Shown: positions 38,537 to 47,435, counted from the first letter of the stretch. The stretch: 64,000 nt of DNA from JAGNZR01 sp051652785 (GCA_051652785.1 JBOFUX010000026.1:21580-85579), one strand, 5' to 3'. Translations and numbers: made by a program. Notes: generated by a model not told the origin, from the sequence alone.

Positions 38537-39934
38537 TTGATCATTTCAAATGTAGAAATAGCGGAAAATAGTATAAAAGAATTTGTAAGGGTTTTAATTC
38601 CAGAAATAATAGATATAGATATAGAAGTAAATTTTAAAAATGAGAGCAAATATATAATACTAGAATTAAAAGTAAAGGGAAAAACAGCAGTTTTTTCTTA
38701 TGAAAATCTTGAAGATAAAATAGAAGATCTAAAAATAATATTTTTGAAAACATCTCTCTTATCTCTTTTTGAAAAAATATATCCATGGGGAGGTTTAATA
38801 GGTGTTAGACCTACAAAAGTTGTAAAAAGACTTTTAATTTGTGGATATTCTTATGATAAAATAGATGAAATTTTAGAAAACTTATATTTAGTATCTAAGG
38901 AAAAAAGAGAACTATTAGTTTCTGTTTATAAAAAGGAAATAGAAATTTTAAATGAAAAAGCTTATAGTATCTATATAGGAATACCATTTTGTCCAACAAA
39001 ATGTAGTTATTGTTCATTTGCTTCTTTTGAAATTGGTAGTCCTGTGGGAGAAAGATTTTATAAAAAATTTGTACTTACACTTTTAGAAGAGATCAAACTT
39101 ACAGGGGAATTAATAAAGAAGAATAACAGTAAAATTGAATCTATTTATATTGGTGGTGGAACTCCTAGTATACTAACAGAGGACGATTTAGAAAAAGTAT
39201 TAAAAAATATAGATATATATATTGATAAAAGTAATTTAAAAGAGTTTACTTTTGAAGCAGGAAGAGAAGATAGTATCACAGATAGAAAGTTAGAAATAGC
39301 TAAAAAATACGGAATAGACAGAGTAAGTTTAAATCCTCAAACATTTAACTTAGAAGTTTTAAAAAAATTAAATAGAAATTTTGATAAAAAAAATTTTGAT
39401 AGATGCTATAATAAAATGAAAGAATTAGGTTTTATCATTAATATGGATTTAATATTAGGGCTTCCAGATGAAAGTGAAAAAGAGATACTTTATACATTGG
39501 AAACTATAAAAAATTATGATATTGAAAATTTAACAATTCATAGCTTAGCACTAAAAAAAGCTTCAGTTTTATTTAAAAATTTAAATAGGAAAGTAAATAA
39601 TTTAAATAGAGAGAAAGTAGAAGCTAAAGTTAGAGAAGTGTTAAAAGAGAAAAAAATGGAACCATATTATTTGTATCGACAAAAGAATAGTGCTGATTGG
39701 GGAGAAAATATTGGATATTCTAAACTAGGATTTGAATCTATTTTTAATGTCGAAATGATAGAAGAAAATCAATCAACTATAGGTCTTGGTGGAGGAGCGA
39801 TAACAAAAAAAATAATAAAAATAAATCATGAAAGAGATAATATAATAAGAGTAATAAATCCAAAAGAACCTGCAACATACATAAGAGAAATGAAAGAACG
39901 GTTTTTGGAAAAAATAAAACTTTTTTCTGAGTAA
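38537..39934 (+). CDS. hemZ: HemZ-type radical SAM protein (coproporphyrinogen dehydrogenase family)
   Basis: 465 residues. The radical SAM motif is IPFCPTKCSYCSFAS near residue 152; IGGGTPSIL and MDLILGLPDESE follow as in HemN-like proteins. The N-terminal extension of about 140 residues with GVRPTK marks the HemZ branch. The start is TTG at 38537, six bases after AAGGTGG. HemZ is annotated in heme synthesis, but no other heme genes are near and the precise reaction in fermenters is uncertain. Confidence 0.85.
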   Translation: MIISNVEIAENSIKEFVRVLIPEIIDIDIEVNFKNESKYIILELKVKGKTAVFSYENLEDKIEDLKIIFLKTSLLSLFEKIYPWGGLIGVRPTKVVKRLLICGYSYDKIDEILENLYLVSKEKRELLVSVYKKEIEILNEKAYSIYIGIPFCPTKCSYCSFASFEIGSPVGERFYKKFVLTLLEEIKLTGELIKKNNSKIESIYIGGGTPSILTEDDLEKVLKNIDIYIDKSNLKEFTFEAGREDSITDRKLEIAKKYGIDRVSLNPQTFNLEVLKKLNRNFDKKNFDRCYNKMKELGFIINMDLILGLPDESEKEILYTLETIKNYDIENLTIHSLALKKASVLFKNLNRKVNNLNREKVEAKVREVLKEKKMEPYYLYRQKNSADWGENIGYSKLGFESIFNVEMIEENQSTIGLGGGAITKKIIKINHERDNIIRVINPKEPATYIREMKERFLEKIKLFSE

Positions 39935-39975
39935 TTATTTATAATAATATTATTTAAAAGATTAAAGAGGGGCTT

Positions 39976-40482
39976 ATGAAAAATATTGTGATATTATATA
40001 TATTTTTACTTTCTTTTTATTTATCTTTTGGTTCGGAAAAAAAAGAAGAGGTAGGAAAATTTAATTTTGGAATGAATACAAAGGAATCACAAGATGTAAG
40101 AATAGAAATAAATAAAACATCTAAAGAGAAAATGTTAGCTTTAGGAATTTCAAAAACCTATACGAATAAAATAGATGAATACAAAGAAATAACTGGTGGG
40201 TTTTTAGAGATAACTGAACTTAAAAGAATTTCAGGTATTGGAGAAAAAACATATGAAAAATTAAAAAAAAATTTTAAAATAAAAGAAAAAATCAATAAAA
40301 AGAATTTAAAAATTAATCTAGCAGATAGTAAAATATTAGGATATTTTGGAATGACAAAAGAAGAAATTAAAGATATAAAAATATTTAAAGATAAAAATAA
40401 TAAATTTTTTAGTAATTTAGATTTAATGGAAGTATTGTCTAAAAAAAGGTATGACATATTTAAAGATAAAATAGATTACTAA
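39976..40482 (+). CDS. Exported helix-hairpin-helix protein (ComEA-like)
   Basis: 168 residues. A signal segment (IVILYIFLLSFYLSFG) is followed by helix-hairpin-helix repeats: INKTSKEKMLALGIS and TELKRISGIGEKTYEKLKK near residues 60-95, resembling the DNA-binding part of ComEA. A second partial repeat may follow. It could bind DNA at the cell surface; the resemblance covers only this motif. Confidence 0.68.
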   Translation: MKNIVILYIFLLSFYLSFGSEKKEEVGKFNFGMNTKESQDVRIEINKTSKEKMLALGISKTYTNKIDEYKEITGGFLEITELKRISGIGEKTYEKLKKNFKIKEKINKKNLKINLADSKILGYFGMTKEEIKDIKIFKDKNNKFFSNLDLMEVLSKKRYDIFKDKIDY

Positions 40483-40509
40483 AACTTATTATGTAACCAA
40501 GGAGAAAAA

Positions 40510-41391
40510 ATGGATAGAATGATAAGGGGAATAAGTGAAAATGCACGTTTTATAGTAGCAGATACAACAGAAATAGTAAAAAAATCATCTGAAATTCATA
40601 GTTGTACACCTGGAGCAGTAGCAGGTTTTGGAAGATTTTTAACAGCTGGAATTTTAATGGGAGCAACTTTAAAAGGGGAAGATATTTTATCATTAAGAAC
40701 TGAGACAGAAGGATTGCTGGGACAGATGTTGTTAACCGTAAACTCTAAGGGAGAGATAAAAGGGTATTTAGAAAATCCAGGAGCGACCCTTTCAGCTGAA
40801 AGAGAGAGTAATCTTTCTACGTTTATAGGAAAAGGAATTTTGAGAGTAATAAAAGATATGGGACTAAAAAAGCCATATATAGGAATTTCAGAAATGAATA
40901 ATGGAGATATTGCACAAGATATAGCATATTACTATTATACTTCCGAACAGATTCCAACTGTAATTTCTCTAGGCGTAAGCTTTGATAAAGAAGGAAATAT
41001 AATTAATGCTGGTGGATATATGATTCAAATATTACCTAATGCAGCGGAAGAATTTATTGAAAAATTAGAAAATAAAATTTCTATTATGAAAAATTTTACA
41101 GCGCTACGTCGTGGAGGAATGGATTTAGAAAGAATAATAAATCTTATTTATGAAGATATAGATGATGAATCTGGAAAAAAAAAAATAGAATCATATAAAA
41201 TATTAGAAGAAAAAAAAATTGTGTATACCTGTAATTGTAGCAAGGAAAAAATGCATGATGGTATAATAGCAATAGGAGAAAAAGAAATAGATGAGATCAT
41301 ATCCGAAAAAGGAGTAATAAATGTAGAATGTCATTTTTGTGGAAAAAACTATTCCTTTGAAAAAATAGATTTTAAAGAGGATTTCAAATAA
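40510..41391 (+). CDS. hslO: Redox-regulated chaperone Hsp33
   Basis: 293 residues. Hsp33 prevents aggregation under oxidative stress. The RGISENARFIVADTTEIV start, the HSCTPGAVAGFGR-like block near residue 35, and the C-terminal zinc switch CNC...CHFC (residues about 240-280) are all present, so it should be redox-responsive. ATG with GGAGA upstream; tatD follows 18 bases after the stop. Confidence 0.94.
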   Translation: MDRMIRGISENARFIVADTTEIVKKSSEIHSCTPGAVAGFGRFLTAGILMGATLKGEDILSLRTETEGLLGQMLLTVNSKGEIKGYLENPGATLSAERESNLSTFIGKGILRVIKDMGLKKPYIGISEMNNGDIAQDIAYYYYTSEQIPTVISLGVSFDKEGNIINAGGYMIQILPNAAEEFIEKLENKISIMKNFTALRRGGMDLERIINLIYEDIDDESGKKKIESYKILEEKKIVYTCNCSKEKMHDGIIAIGEKEIDEIISEKGVINVECHFCGKNYSFEKIDFKEDFK

Positions 41392-41409
41392 AAAAATAAG
41401 GTGGTAAAT

Positions 41410-42174
41410 ATGAGATATGTAGATACTCATTGTCATATAAACTCTTATCAATATGATGAAGATAGAATGAAAGTATTAAAAGAAATAGAGAAAAAAATGG
41501 ATTTTGTAGTGAATATTGGTTGTGATTTAGAAAGCTCAAAAATTGGAATAACTTTCTCTAAAGAATATAGTAATATTTATGCTACAGTAGGGATTCATCC
41601 AACAGATATAGAGGATGAATTTAGTGATGAGTTGTATAAAAATCTTTTAGAACTTGGAAAAGAAGAAAAAGTAGTAGCAGTTGGAGAAATTGGTTTAGAC
41701 TATCACTGGTTGACCAAATCTAAAGAGGTACAAAAATATTGGTTTAGAAAACAAATGAAATTAGCTAAAGAACTTAATAAGCCAGTAGTAATTCATACAA
41801 GAGAAGCAATAGAGGATACTATTGAAATATTAAAAGAGTTTCCAGATGTATATGGGATTTTACACTGTTACCCAGGTTCTTATGAATCTGCACTAGAGGT
41901 TATGGAGAATTATTATTTTGGAATTGGAGGAGTTTTAACTTTTAAAAATTCAAAAAAAATGATAGAAGTTGTAAAAAAAATTCCTTTATCAAAATTAGTA
42001 ATAGAAACAGACTCTCCTTACTTAACTCCAGAACCTTTTAGAGGAAAAAGAAATATTCCAGAATATGTTCAGTACATAGTGAAAAAAATAGCAGAAATAA
42101 AAGAAATATCAGAAGAGATAGTTTTAAAAATAACAACTGAAAATGCAAAGAGAATATATAAAATCTCAAAATAA
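41410..42174 (+). CDS. tatD: TatD-family metal-dependent hydrolase
   Basis: 254 residues. A TIM-barrel hydrolase of the TatD/YcfH family with DNase or nuclease activity in relatives. YVDTHCHINS at residues 3-12, GEIGLDYHW, VIHTREA and ETDSPYLTPEPFRGKRN near residue 200 are typical. I use ATG 41410 since AAGGTGG (41399-41405) is the ribosome binding site; a GTG nine bases earlier overlaps that site. Confidence 0.92.
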   Translation: MRYVDTHCHINSYQYDEDRMKVLKEIEKKMDFVVNIGCDLESSKIGITFSKEYSNIYATVGIHPTDIEDEFSDELYKNLLELGKEEKVVAVGEIGLDYHWLTKSKEVQKYWFRKQMKLAKELNKPVVIHTREAIEDTIEILKEFPDVYGILHCYPGSYESALEVMENYYFGIGGVLTFKNSKKMIEVVKKIPLSKLVIETDSPYLTPEPFRGKRNIPEYVQYIVKKIAEIKEISEEIVLKITTENAKRIYKISK

Positions 42175-42187
42175 AAGTGAGGGATAT

Positions 42188-42550
42188 ATGATTTATGGGT
42201 TGGGAAATGATATTGTAGAAATATCTAGAATAGAAAAAGCTATAAAAAATATAAAATTTATAAAAAAAGTATATACTGAAAATGAAATTGCTTCAATTGA
42301 AAAAAAAGGAAATAAAGCAGAATCATATGCAGGTAAATTTTCTGCTAAAGAGGCCATAGCTAAAGCTTTTGGAACAGGAGTTCGAGAGTTTAATTTAAAA
42401 GACATAGAAATACTAAATAATGACTTAGGGAAACCTATAGTTTTTTTAAAAAATAAATTAAAGGAAAAATATTTAAACTTTGAAATAAATATATCTATTT
42501 CTCATTGTAAAGAATATGCAACAGCTATAGCTATATTAGTTAAATTATAG
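42188..42550 (+). CDS. acpS: Holo-[acyl-carrier-protein] synthase
   Basis: 120 residues. AcpS transfers phosphopantetheine from CoA to acyl carrier protein. GLGNDIVEISRIEKAI at the start and AGKFSAKEAIAKAFGTG near residue 50 are the two motifs. ATG 42188 with GAGGGA in front is the start; an upstream in-frame ATG lies in the end of tatD. CitD uses a different prosthetic group and enzyme, so AcpS serves fatty-acid ACP. Confidence 0.93.
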   Translation: MIYGLGNDIVEISRIEKAIKNIKFIKKVYTENEIASIEKKGNKAESYAGKFSAKEAIAKAFGTGVREFNLKDIEILNNDLGKPIVFLKNKLKEKYLNFEINISISHCKEYATAIAILVKL

Positions 42551-42558
42551 GGGTGAAA

Positions 42559-43011
42559 ATGGAAAAAGAATTTTTAGAAAAATTAGACAAATTTATTTCA
42601 GAACAATCAGATAAAAAAAATGAGATTCAAATTCTGAATTTTATGTTGGAAGAACAAGGTGAAATAACTGATGAAGCTATAAAAATAATAGCTGAAAAAA
42701 CAGGAATTTGGGATTTAACAATAAAAAATACAATAAATTTTTATCCTAAATATCAAAAAAAAAATTATTCTAAATTAACAGAAATAGTTTATTGTAATGG
42801 AAGAAATTGCAAAGAAAAAACAGAAAAAATAATAGATGAATTAAAAGAAATTATTAAATTTAATAAAAATGGAATATCCTTAAATGGAAAATTTAAACTT
42901 TTAGAAAAAAGATGTTTTGGTCAATGTAATATAGGTCCTAATATAGAAATTAATGGACTTTTGTATAATAAAATAAATATAAAAAAATTAAAATTGGGTT
43001 TAAAAATATAA
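42559..43011 (+). CDS. NuoE-like [2Fe-2S] thioredoxin-fold protein
   Basis: 150 residues. The helical N-terminus and a thioredoxin-like domain with YCNGRNC (CX4C) and RCFGQCNIGP (CX3C) match the 24-kDa NuoE/HydC-like subunit that holds a [2Fe-2S] cluster. No NuoF or hydrogenase partner is nearby, so this is an orphan subunit whose electron partner must be encoded elsewhere. ATG 42559 is chosen over GTG 42553, which lies in the AGGGGTG ribosome binding site. Confidence 0.8.
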   Translation: MEKEFLEKLDKFISEQSDKKNEIQILNFMLEEQGEITDEAIKIIAEKTGIWDLTIKNTINFYPKYQKKNYSKLTEIVYCNGRNCKEKTEKIIDELKEIIKFNKNGISLNGKFKLLEKRCFGQCNIGPNIEINGLLYNKINIKKLKLGLKI

Positions 43012-43031
43012 ATTGTTTAGGAGAGTAAAAT

Positions 43032-44133
43032 ATGGATATATTAGAAATAAAAAGAGCGTTTTTAGATATTTCAAATAAATTAAAAGAAATTAAGGGGTCT
43101 CTTTGACTTAGAAAAAAAAATAAAAAGAATAGATGAAATTGAAAAATTATCTTTTGTGGAGGGATTTTGGAACGATAAAAAAAGAAGTCAAAAATTAATA
43201 AAAGAAGCTAATGAATTAAAGGAGTGGACAAATACCTATAAAAAAATAGAAAATGAATATCATGATGTGGAGTTATTGATAGAATTTACTGAAGCTGGAG
43301 ATGAAGATTCTGCTAAAGAATTAGAAAGTAGTTATGGAAATTTAGTGGAAAATATAGATAGTTTTGATACTCAGCTTTTATTAGATGGAGAGTATGATTT
43401 TAATAATGCAATTGTAACTATTCATGCAGGAGCAGGGGGAACAGAATCTTGTGATTGGGCGGAAATGCTTTATAGAATGCACCTTAGATGGAGTGGCGTG
43501 AAAAAAAATAAAATAACGGAGCTAGATATTATGTCTGGTGACACAGTGGGGATAAAATCAGTTACATTTTTAGTTGAAGGTCCAAGAGCTTATGGATATT
43601 TAAAAAATGAAAAAGGTGTGCATAGATTAGTTAGAATTTCTCCTTTTGATTCAGCTAAAAAAAGACATACCTCATTTGCTTCTATTGATGTTTTACCAGA
43701 AGTAGACGAGAGTATAGATATAATTTTAGATACAAATGATATAAAAGTGGATGTTTATAGATCCGGTGGAGCAGGAGGACAACACGTTAATACAACTGAC
43801 TCAGCAGTGAGAATGACTCATCTTCCAACTGGAATAGTAGTGACATGTCAAAAAGAAAGATCACAAATTGCAAATAGAGAAACAGCTATGAAATTATTAA
43901 AATCTAAATTAATAGAAGTTGAAATAAAAAGGCAAGAAGAAGAAATGAAAAAAATACAAGGAGAACAATCAGAAATAGGTTGGGGAAATCAAATTAGATC
44001 TTATGTTTTTCAACCTTATACTCTTGTTAAAGATCATAGAACTTCCACAGAAAGTGGAAATATAAAAGCAGTAATGGATGGAGATATAGATATTTTTATA
44101 AATAGTATGTTACGATTTAGTAAAAAACTTTAA
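43032..44133 (+). CDS. prfB: Peptide chain release factor 2 (programmed +1 frameshift)
   Basis: 366 residues after the shift, normal for RF2. The first 24 codons (43032-43103) end at CTT followed by an in-frame TGA (43104-43106); skipping T43104 joins the rest (43105-44133). An internal AGGGG stands three bases before CTT, as at the classic prfB frameshift site, so RF2 regulates its own synthesis through UGA readthrough. SGGAGGQHVNTTDSAVRMTH contains the GGQ motif and RISPFDSAKKRHTSFA the SPF motif that reads UGA. The frame continues without other breaks. Confidence 0.97.
43092..43107 (+). promoter_or_regulatory. prfB programmed frameshift site
   Basis: Codons AAG GGG TCT CTT TGA C. The Shine-Dalgarno-like AGGGG and the slippery CTT before the UGA reproduce the recoding signal of E. 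coli prfB, with TCT in place of TAT. Confidence 0.95.
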
Positions 44134-44167
44134 GCCGATAAGGGATATATTTATAGAAGTTAATCAA

Positions 44168-44243
44168 AAAAATCATGATAAAATAGATTACTGTGATAGC
44201 TTAAAGAGAAGCAACAGTAATAAAATATTTTATCATGATTTTT
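44168..44243. other. Nested stem-loop element between prfB and a convergent gene
   Basis: An outer 18-bp perfect stem (44168-44185 with 44226-44243) ends in A/T runs, so it could terminate both convergent genes. Unlike a plain terminator, its large loop holds a second perfect 8-bp stem ATTACTGT/ACAGTAAT (44187-44194, 44214-44221) and a third GCTT/AAGC (44199-44202, 44209-44212) with a six-base loop. The nesting suggests an ordered RNA of about 76 bases; function unknown. Confidence 0.7.
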
Positions 44244-44258
44244 ATATTAATCACAAAC

Positions 44259-44570
44259 TTATAAAGTTACTATATAATATTTTTTTCCTTTTAAATTTAA
44301 TATTTCTGATGACTTTTGATTAGCTTTGACAAATCTCATATGAGTATATTTTTTTGCAAATTTAGCAGGATAGTCGCAAAAACGAGTAGTAGACATTTTG
44401 AATACAGTTTCTAAAATTTCTGACTCTTTATCAGAAACAACAAAGTATTCAGTTCCAACTAAAAAAAGGACACCTTTAAAAAAAGAATCCATTTTAATTT
44501 GTTTAAAATCAAAGTTTTTTCCTTTTTTTAAAATTAAAAATTGACCTAACGCTTGTACTCTATTAACCAT
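44259..44570 (-). CDS. Small protein of unknown function
   Basis: 103 residues, no signal peptide or obvious domain; basic, with alternating strands (GQFLILKKGKNFDF, VLFLVGTEYFVVS, KYYIVTL). I prefer the second ATG (44570), nine bases from GGAG, over the first at 44576. Single gene ended by the nested stem-loop. Clear ribosome binding site and reading frame support it as real. Confidence 0.6.
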   Translation of the reverse strand: MVNRVQALGQFLILKKGKNFDFKQIKMDSFFKGVLFLVGTEYFVVSDKESEILETVFKMSTTRFCDYPAKFAKKYTHMRFVKANQKSSEILNLKGKKYYIVTL

Positions 44571-44654
44571 AATCATTATCTCCTTTAAAACTTAATATCT
44601 CACTTACTAGTATAGGACTTAAAATGAAAAAAATCAAGAAATAGAATAAAAAAC

Positions 44655-44683
44655 TTGCATAAAAAGTGAAATAAGAATACAAT
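44655..44683 (+). promoter_or_regulatory. Promoter of the flavodoxin gene
   Basis: TTGCAT (44655-44660) and TACAAT (44678-44683) with a 17-base spacer, about 80 bases before the start codon. Confidence 0.65.
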
Positions 44684-44765
44684 TATTTTGTATAAAGTAA
44701 AGGTTTTAAAAGAATAATTGACTTTAAATAATGAAGATAAAAAAATAAAGAATAAGGAGAATAGA

Positions 44766-45269
44766 ATGGAAAAAATTGGAATATATTATGGAACAACAAG
44801 TGAAAAAACAATATATATTGTTGAAGAGATAGAATTCAATTTAAAGAATAACGTTTATGAGGTAAAAAATGTAGTTGATGGATTGGGAGGAATAGAAGAA
44901 TTTAAAAATATTATACTAGTCTCGCCATCATATGGAGTAGGAGAACTGCAGGAAGATTGGGAGGATATACTTCCCGAGCTAAAAGCAGTAAATTTTAAAG
45001 GGAAAAATGTAGGTATAGTAGGATTAGGGAATCAACTTGCATTTGGAGAAACATATGTTGGGGCTATGAAAATTATTTATGATGCTGTTATTGAACGTGG
45101 AGCTAATGTTATAGGATTTACATCTACTGAGGGATATTGTTATAAAGAAACAGAAGCAACTATAGATGGGAAATTTGTAGGGCTCGCTTTAGATGAAGAA
45201 AACCAAGCTGATGAGACTCCTTTAAGAATATCAATTTGGATAAAAGAAATAAAAAATCTTTTTGTATAA
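44766..45269 (+). CDS. Flavodoxin
   Basis: 167 residues, long-chain size. The FMN phosphate loop is IGIYYGTTSEKT at residues 4-15; VSPSYGVGELQEDW and VGIVGLGNQLAFGETYVGA follow in the flavin-binding positions. It carries one or two electrons in place of ferredoxin, likely serving radical SAM or fermentative enzymes. ATG 44766 has AAGGAG in front; an in-frame TTG 16 codons earlier lies in the leader. Confidence 0.93.
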   Translation: MEKIGIYYGTTSEKTIYIVEEIEFNLKNNVYEVKNVVDGLGGIEEFKNIILVSPSYGVGELQEDWEDILPELKAVNFKGKNVGIVGLGNQLAFGETYVGAMKIIYDAVIERGANVIGFTSTEGYCYKETEATIDGKFVGLALDEENQADETPLRISIWIKEIKNLFV

Positions 45270-45307
45270 TTTGAAAAAAATTAAATTTAATGTAATTTTT
45301 TATATTG

Positions 45308-45342
45308 AAAAAAATAACTATATATTTTAGTTATTTTTTTTT
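45308..45342 (+). terminator. Terminator after flavodoxin
   Basis: 13-bp perfect stem AAAAAAATAACTA / TAGTTATTTTTTT (45308-45320, 45328-45340) ending in nine T. Confidence 0.8.
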
Positions 45343-45436
45343 GTAAAAGTGTTTGATTTATGAAATATATAAAGTTAGAGATTTAAATATAAGAAGAACA
45401 AAGAAAAAAAAAGTACACATTTTGTAAAAAGTATGT

Positions 45437-45571
45437 TATACTAATATGATATGTGAAAACTTATCTAGTCAGCTATTCTGTCATTTTTAAATAAGCCAAC
45501 TAGATATTTTACATTTATTTGGCCGAGTAATATTAGATATTTTATATGATTGAATGAAGAGGAAGTGACGA
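45437..45571 (+). promoter_or_regulatory. Structured 5' leader of the DEAD-box helicase gene
   Basis: The 302-base gap 45270-45571 holds the flavodoxin terminator, a -10-like TATACT (45437-45442) and then about 120 bases of leader. The leader has TATCTAGT (45462-45469) complementary to ACTAGATA (45499-45506), extended by AAAA/TTTT across a two-base bulge, plus competing CCAA/TTGG pairings downstream. Long leaders of this type precede cold-shock helicases such as csdA; the resemblance is architectural only. Confidence 0.5.
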
Positions 45572-47296
45572 ATGGATAAGTTAGAGAAATTAGTAGAATT
45601 TAAAAATTTAGGATTAACAGAAAAAACATTAAAAGCATTAGCAAAAAAAGGATATGAGAAACCAAGTCCAATACAGGAATTAACAATTCCAGCATTATTG
45701 TCAGGGACAAAAGATATAATAGGTCAAGCTCAAACAGGAACAGGAAAGACAGCCGCGTTTTCATTGCCAATATTAGAGCAATTAGATGAAAATTCAAAAG
45801 ATATACAGGCGATTGTATTGACTCCAACAAGAGAACTTGCAGTACAAGTATCTGAAGAGATGCATGCGTTATCATTTGGAAGAAAAATAAGAATTACTCC
45901 AGTTTATGGTGGGCAATCAATGGATTTTCAAATTAAACAGCTTAGAAAAGGTGTGGATATAGTAGTTGGAACTCCAGGAAGAGTAATGGATTTAATGAAT
46001 AGAGGAATCCTTAAAATAAATAATCTTAAATTTTTTGTATTAGATGAAGCAGATGAAATGTTAAATATGGGATTTGTTGAGGATATAGAAAAAATATTGA
46101 AATCTACAAATGAAGATAAAAAAATGTTGTTTTTCTCAGCAACAATGCCAGCAGTAATTCTTAAAATAGCGAAAGCCCACATGAGAGACCATGAAGTTTT
46201 AGCTGTTAAGGCTAGAGAAATAACAACTGATTTAACTGATCAAATATATTTTGAGGTTAAAGATAGAGATAAATTTGAAGCTCTTTGTAGAATAATGGAT
46301 CTTGCGACAGATTTTTATGGAATAGTATTTTGTCGAACAAAGAATGATGTTAATGAATTAGTTGGAAAACTAAATGATAGAGGTTATGACGCAGAGGGGC
46401 TTCATGGAGATATTAGTCAAAATCATAGAGAGGTAACTCTTAAAAGATTTAAAGCTAAAAAACTAAATGTACTTGTAGCAACTGACGTTGCAGCAAGAGG
46501 AATTGATGTAAATGATTTATCACACGTTATTAATTTTGCTATACCTCAAGAAGCAGAATCTTATGTTCATAGAATAGGAAGAACTGGAAGAGCTGGAAAA
46601 CAAGGAACAGCCATAACATTTATAACACCATCTGAATATAGAAAATTGATGTATATTCAAAAGACTGTTAAAACAGAAATAAGAAAAGAAAAATTACCAA
46701 GAGTAAAAGATGTAATAGAAGCAAAAAAAGTAAGAATATTTTCAGATATCGAAAGAGTTATTGAAACTGGAGAATTTAAAAATTTCGAAAAAATGACAGC
46801 TGAGTTAATGTCTAATTCAGAACCTCATATTATAATCTCTGCTCTTTTAAAAAATGCTTATGATCAAGAGTTAGATGAAAGTAATTATTCAGAAATATCT
46901 GCAATTGGTGATAGAGATTCAAGAAGCAGAAATGACTCAAGAGATAGAAATGATTCAAGAGGATCAAGAGATAGAAATAGTTCAAGAGATAGAAGTGATT
47001 CAAGAGGCTCAAGAGATTCAAGAGATTCTTCAAGTGAAGGAAGCTTAGATAATACAGGGAAAGTAAGATTGTTTATAGCTCTTGGAAAAAAAGATGGAAC
47101 AACTTTAAAAACTCTTTTAGATACTATAAGCTCAAAAGCTAATGTTCCAGAAAATAAAATAAGAAATGTTGAACTTTATGAAAATTTCTCATTTGTATCT
47201 GTACCTTTTAAAGAAGCTGAAACAATTATAGAAGCTTTTGATAAAGAAAGAACTGGAAGAAAACCATTAGTAGAAAAAGCTAAAGAAAAAAAATAA
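45572..47296 (+). CDS. DEAD-box RNA helicase (CsdA/DeaD-like)
   Basis: 574 residues. Helicase motifs are all seen: AQTGTGKTAAFSLPIL (I), PTRELAVQ (Ia), VLDEADEML (II, DEAD), FFSATMP (III), ATDVAARGIDV (V) and HRIGRTGRAG (VI). After a linker rich in Ser-Arg-Asp (about residues 450-490) comes a C-terminal DbpA-like RNA-binding domain (GKVRLFIALGKKDGT). Such helicases unwind RNA in ribosome assembly and in the cold. Starts at ATG 45572 with GAGGAAG upstream. Confidence 0.94.
   Translation: MDKLEKLVEFKNLGLTEKTLKALAKKGYEKPSPIQELTIPALLSGTKDIIGQAQTGTGKTAAFSLPILEQLDENSKDIQAIVLTPTRELAVQVSEEMHALSFGRKIRITPVYGGQSMDFQIKQLRKGVDIVVGTPGRVMDLMNRGILKINNLKFFVLDEADEMLNMGFVEDIEKILKSTNEDKKMLFFSATMPAVILKIAKAHMRDHEVLAVKAREITTDLTDQIYFEVKDRDKFEALCRIMDLATDFYGIVFCRTKNDVNELVGKLNDRGYDAEGLHGDISQNHREVTLKRFKAKKLNVLVATDVAARGIDVNDLSHVINFAIPQEAESYVHRIGRTGRAGKQGTAITFITPSEYRKLMYIQKTVKTEIRKEKLPRVKDVIEAKKVRIFSDIERVIETGEFKNFEKMTAELMSNSEPHIIISALLKNAYDQELDESNYSEISAIGDRDSRSRNDSRDRNDSRGSRDRNSSRDRSDSRGSRDSRDSSSEGSLDNTGKVRLFIALGKKDGTTLKTLLDTISSKANVPENKIRNVELYENFSFVSVPFKEAETIIEAFDKERTGRKPLVEKAKEKK
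46915..47033 (+). repeat. SR/SRD-rich repeat inside the helicase gene
   Basis: The DNA repeats TCAAGAGATAGA/TCAAGAGGATC-like units, encoding Ser-Arg-Asp and Ser-Arg-Gly dipeptide repeats for about 40 residues. It is coding, in frame, and presumably a flexible, charged linker. Copy number may vary between strains. Confidence 0.85.
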
Positions 47297-47303
47297 AGAA
47301 GAG

Positions 47304-47343
47304 AAAGATTATAAGCAAAGAAATTTGTTTATAATCTTTTTTT
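47304..47343 (+). terminator. Terminator after the helicase gene
   Basis: 16-base arms (47304-47319, 47324-47339) with one G-U pair, ending in seven T residues. Confidence 0.85.
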
Positions 47344-47435
47344 ATAGATTGATAATAAATTATAGAGAAGTATTTGTATTTCGTGGTAAAATATAAAAAA
47401 GAAAAAATACTAAAAAAACAGAATCAGGAGAAAAT

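Noticed and set aside
46915..47033. Short repeats resembling a CRISPR-like array
   Set aside because: The repeats are in frame and encode SR-rich protein inside the helicase gene; there are no spacers of constant size.
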